Assembly: GCA_026874595.1 (NCBI GenBank)
Contig: CM049307.1
Location: 75,492,643 to 75,556,642 of the forward strand
Length of the DNA: 64,000 nt
Direction: 5' to 3'
DNA from: Sipunculus nudus
Lineage: Eukaryota > Annelida > Sipuncula > Golfingiida > Sipunculidae
Shown: positions 60,949-64,000 of the stretch, in pieces
Layout of the letters: the number at the start of each line of letters is the position of its first letter
How positions within the stretch are numbered: position 1 is the first letter of the stretch
The notes under the pieces: generated by a model
Database searches by the model: none
Seen by the model: only the letters and a program-made list of their open reading frames with translations
What the model was told of the DNA's origin: nothing
Program-made: the position numbers and the translations under genes

Positions 60949-62260
60949 ATGAATAACATATATAATTTGTGTATTGAAAAGAGGGAAACATTTTATTTAT
61001 GTGGTGTTTTAACTTTGTTTCCGGCTTCATTGCACAGCCTCTGTAGTAACCAAATTTAAAGTTCATTTCAGCTTACGTACTACAGGTATAAAACAACTGC
61101 TTCACAAATATCCACAATAAATCCATTGGTAAATGAATAAGCAAGTTACTGCATACATGTACTGATAATAATATGTGACTGAGTGGCTATCCTTTTTACC
61201 ATCAGTATAAAGCACTTTTCAAATTTGTTAAATTTCAAATGATGCAGGGATAAATGGTGACACTGCAATGACAATTATTTTTTCAGATGCCTTTTTAGAT
61301 GCCGCTTTCACTTTCTATTCTGAAAGGAAATTTAATAGCTCTTTTATTTCGCAACCTCATGCCACCACAATAAATCTAGTGCAAACCAGATTTCATGCAA
61401 ATGTGATTATGTAGCATGTTCAAACAGAGCTCGAAGAATTGAGGTCCCCATATATAGAACTCACTTTGGCATTGTGGTCCAGAACCTGCCCATACAGGTT
61501 GCTGATAATAACCAACCCTCCTTACTCTGTCTTTATGCCAGATCACTTATTCTTTCCCCGGCCAGAGAGACGTCAGTTTTCGGGGTCTGTCCAAATATCA
61601 TGCGTCAGTTCAAAGTGCAGTCATGCACTAAAAACCTAATTATAACTACACCAATTGATCTGACCAATATTGAAAGCAGGGGATTAGTAAATGATATAGA
61701 AAGTAATCTTGAGTATGTCATCAAGTTACTTATATTAGTTACTGAAATAACATAGCTTGAAAAAGAAAGTTATATTGTGTAGGTAGAGAAAAGGAAAATG
61801 CTGTGCACTCAAATCCTTTAATGGAGTATACAAGGATGGTCAATTTTTTAAGTCAGTGTTCTCAATGTGTGAATTGTGTATTCAGATAGATGGCTTGAGG
61901 CTTTTGTACCCCTTGTATGCCCATTATTACTAAAAGTTCATTGTTTTATGGCCATATTTTTTTCTCCTATGAGTCATATAAACAAATGTTTGTATACAAT
62001 TGAAACTCCTCCTATACTTTCATACACTCACACATGTTTCCAGAGCCAGTTCAATGGGTCCAAACTTCATAGTGTTTTTTTCTCCAGATCATTTAATCTG
62101 TGTTTCATTTGCCTCAGCATGGTTCATGGGCTCCAACCTTGCACTCATACAGACAATAATTGTCTGCACTGTCATTTGTTCAAGTGTCTGTAGTATAGGG
62201 TTATGTGTCCTTAATACAGAGGCTCCCACAAGCTGAGGATCCACTGTATCTATCACACAG
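60949..62260. other. Nothing recognised
   Basis: AT-rich with overlapping chance frames (61439-61755, 61876-62236). No splice sites or domains support a gene. Confidence 0.4.
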
Positions 62261-62267
62261 GGACCTA

Positions 62268-63120
62268 CAGCACCCTGTAAACAAGACCATTCTGATATGA
62301 GAAGCACCCTGTAAACAAAACCATTCTGATATGGAAGCACCCTGTAAAGAAGATCCTTCTGATATGAGAAGCACCCTGTAAACAAAACCATTCTGATATG
62401 AGAAGCACCCTGTAAACAAAACCATTCTGATATGAGAAGCACCCTGTAAACAATACCATTCTGATATGAGAAGCACCCTGTAAACAAAAACATTCTGATA
62501 TGAGAAGCACCCTGTAAACAAAACCATTCTGATATGGAAGCACCCTGTAAAGAAGATCCTTCTGATATGAGAAGCACCCTGTGAACAATACCATTCTGAT
62601 ATGAGAAGCACCCTGTAAACAAGAACATTCTGATATGAGAATTAAGCACCCTGTAAACAAAACCATTCTGATATGGAAGCACCCTGTAAAGAAGATATTC
62701 TGATATGAGAAGCACCCTGTAAACAAAACCATTCTGATATGAGAAGCACCCTGTAAACAATACCATTCTGATATGAGAAGCACCCTGTAAACAAAACCAT
62801 TCTGATATGAGAAGCACCCTGTAAACAAAACCATTTTGATATGGAAGCACCCTGTAAAGAAGATCCTTCTGATATGAGAAGCACCCTGTAAACAAAACCA
62901 TTCTGATATGAGAAGCACCCTGTAAACAATACCATTCTGATAGGAGAAGCACCCTGTAAACAAAAACATTCTGATATGAGAAGCACCCTGTAAACAAGAA
63001 CATTCTGATATGAGAAGCACCCTGTAAACAAGACCATTCTGATATGAGAAGCACCCTGTAAACAAAACCATTCTGATATGAGAAGCACCCTGTAAACAAT
63101 ACCATTCTGATATGACAATC
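62268..63120 (-). repeat. 34-base minisatellite, open in all three minus frames
   Basis: About 25 copies of CACCCTGTAAACAAAACC joined to ATTCTGATATGAGAAG, with 31-base variants (ATATGGAAG) at fairly regular intervals. Because 34 is not a multiple of three and the unit has no stop in any minus frame, a reading cycles through all three frames. This gives overlapping frames up to 338 codons with a pseudo-repeat near CFSYQNGFVYRVLLISEW. No start context, splice site or domain supports translation. Confidence 0.95.
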
Positions 63121-63977
63121 ACACTACATAGTCTAACTGGCTAAACACATGCCATGTCTAAAGGCCCTAATTAGTCATGAGATCAGTTAATTTTGATGGC
63201 TGTATAGGCAGGGATTTCCTGTATATACATATTAATAAAATATGCGCATCTGTTGAGCAACCGAGATATATCAGTGGTTGATTGGAATACTATAATCACA
63301 TATCTCATACAATGCACATTTTGTGTGAACATATGTTGCATGCACCCTCCACTTTTTACCGTCTCTGCCCTGTCTGCTTGTTTCCTGAAGCAGAATCTGT
63401 ACTGACCATTATCAGTGAAGGTACTAATACGGACTACTGTATGTCACCCTGCACTGTATTATTTGGTTCTACCCATTTTTATTACTCTGTAGTAGTTTGT
63501 ATTAGTTAGCTAGACACCTTAATGGAACACAAAGAAAATGGTTTGATCCCTAGTAAAGCAGCCTGAGGATATATCTATATACCTTAATTATAATCTATGC
63601 ACTTATTGCATATATGGTATAATTGCCATATGTCTATAGCTAAATAAGAAAAAAGTTGTGTTGGTAGATTCTAGTCAAGAAGCTTCAATATATCTCTTTA
63701 TTACATATTCTATTAAATAATTAACATTTGGCCATTTTAACAGTCAGAGCCATCTACAGGCCAGTAGCCAAAACAAACAAATTATCTCTCAACATTTGAT
63801 TGATTACTGGTACCAAGCCATCACATATTTTGGGTACCTATTACAACAGGATTAACACAGTTCATAAATAAATGACATGGTCATCTGCATGCTTTCTGGT
63901 ATATCCTTCTGGATAAACATGCTGTCAAACAGGTTTAACTGTTTTTGATCATGCACAAAAACATGCTCAATGCATAC
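63121..63977. other. Nothing recognised
   Basis: AT-rich sequence between the minisatellite and a possible exon edge at 63978. Confidence 0.4.
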
Positions 63978-64000
63978 CTGGAATGTTCTAACGTGAACCT
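63978..64000 (-). CDS. Possible partial exon at the window edge
   Basis: On the minus strand the window begins AGGTTCACGTTAGAACATTC followed by CAG|GTATGC, a consensus donor. One frame reads VHVRTFQ up to the donor. Only 23 bases are visible, so this is very uncertain. If real it could be an upstream exon of the same or a neighbouring minus-strand gene. Confidence 0.15.

Noticed and set aside
62089..63122. 338-codon minus-strand frame and two overlapping frames
   Set aside because: The 34-base repeat has no stop in any minus frame; the apparent protein is the unit read in three frames in turn.

Overview
The window looks like a piece of an invertebrate animal nuclear genome, most likely a mollusc or other lophotrochozoan. 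It is AT-rich, has long TE-filled introns with GT-AG splice sites, and carries tRNA-derived SINEs, Helitron-like elements with GGTGGCGCCACC palindromes, a Tigger/pogo-type element and several minisatellites. The organism call is inference from repeat style and protein families. Nothing prokaryotic or viral was seen. Nearly all long open frames here are by-products of tandem repeats.

Two genes can be supported, converging on each other. A plus-strand gene enters from the left. Its last three coding exons are at 6925-7043, 8838-8984 and 23301-23399, with a stop and polyA signals after it; I do not recognise the protein. A minus-strand gene lies at about 41.4-54.4 kb and encodes a small Maf bZIP transcription factor. 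Its bZIP exon is 43601-44026, with phase-0 upstream exons at 45806-45847 and 49749-49856. Two alternative start exons are well formed (54036-54104 and 52196-52267), and a further candidate start exon is at 57688-57819. A partial exon may touch the right edge (63978-64000).

The rest is repeats. 9.58-14.31 kb is a Helitron-like element with about 180-bp internal units, interrupted by a second element (10.07-12.74 kb). Relatives lie at 16.3-19.4, 27.2-28.9, 32.5-32.9 and 59.7-60.9 kb (reverse). 25.0-26.19 kb is a TA-flanked Tigger/pogo-type element with a transposase fragment. 30.35-31.16 kb is a nested pair of MITE-like elements. 32.9-37.7 kb is a 33-bp satellite with higher-order structure. 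Minisatellites lie at 22.05-23.03, 56.56-57.13 and 62.27-63.12 kb.

The least expected observations are the modular 5' end of the small Maf gene (several start exons, a repeated M-D-x-E-P-L-x-L motif, and a decayed copy of one exon in the next intron), the higher-order satellite, and the palindromic module shared by Helitron-like families with different termini. I did not find a clearly new biological system.
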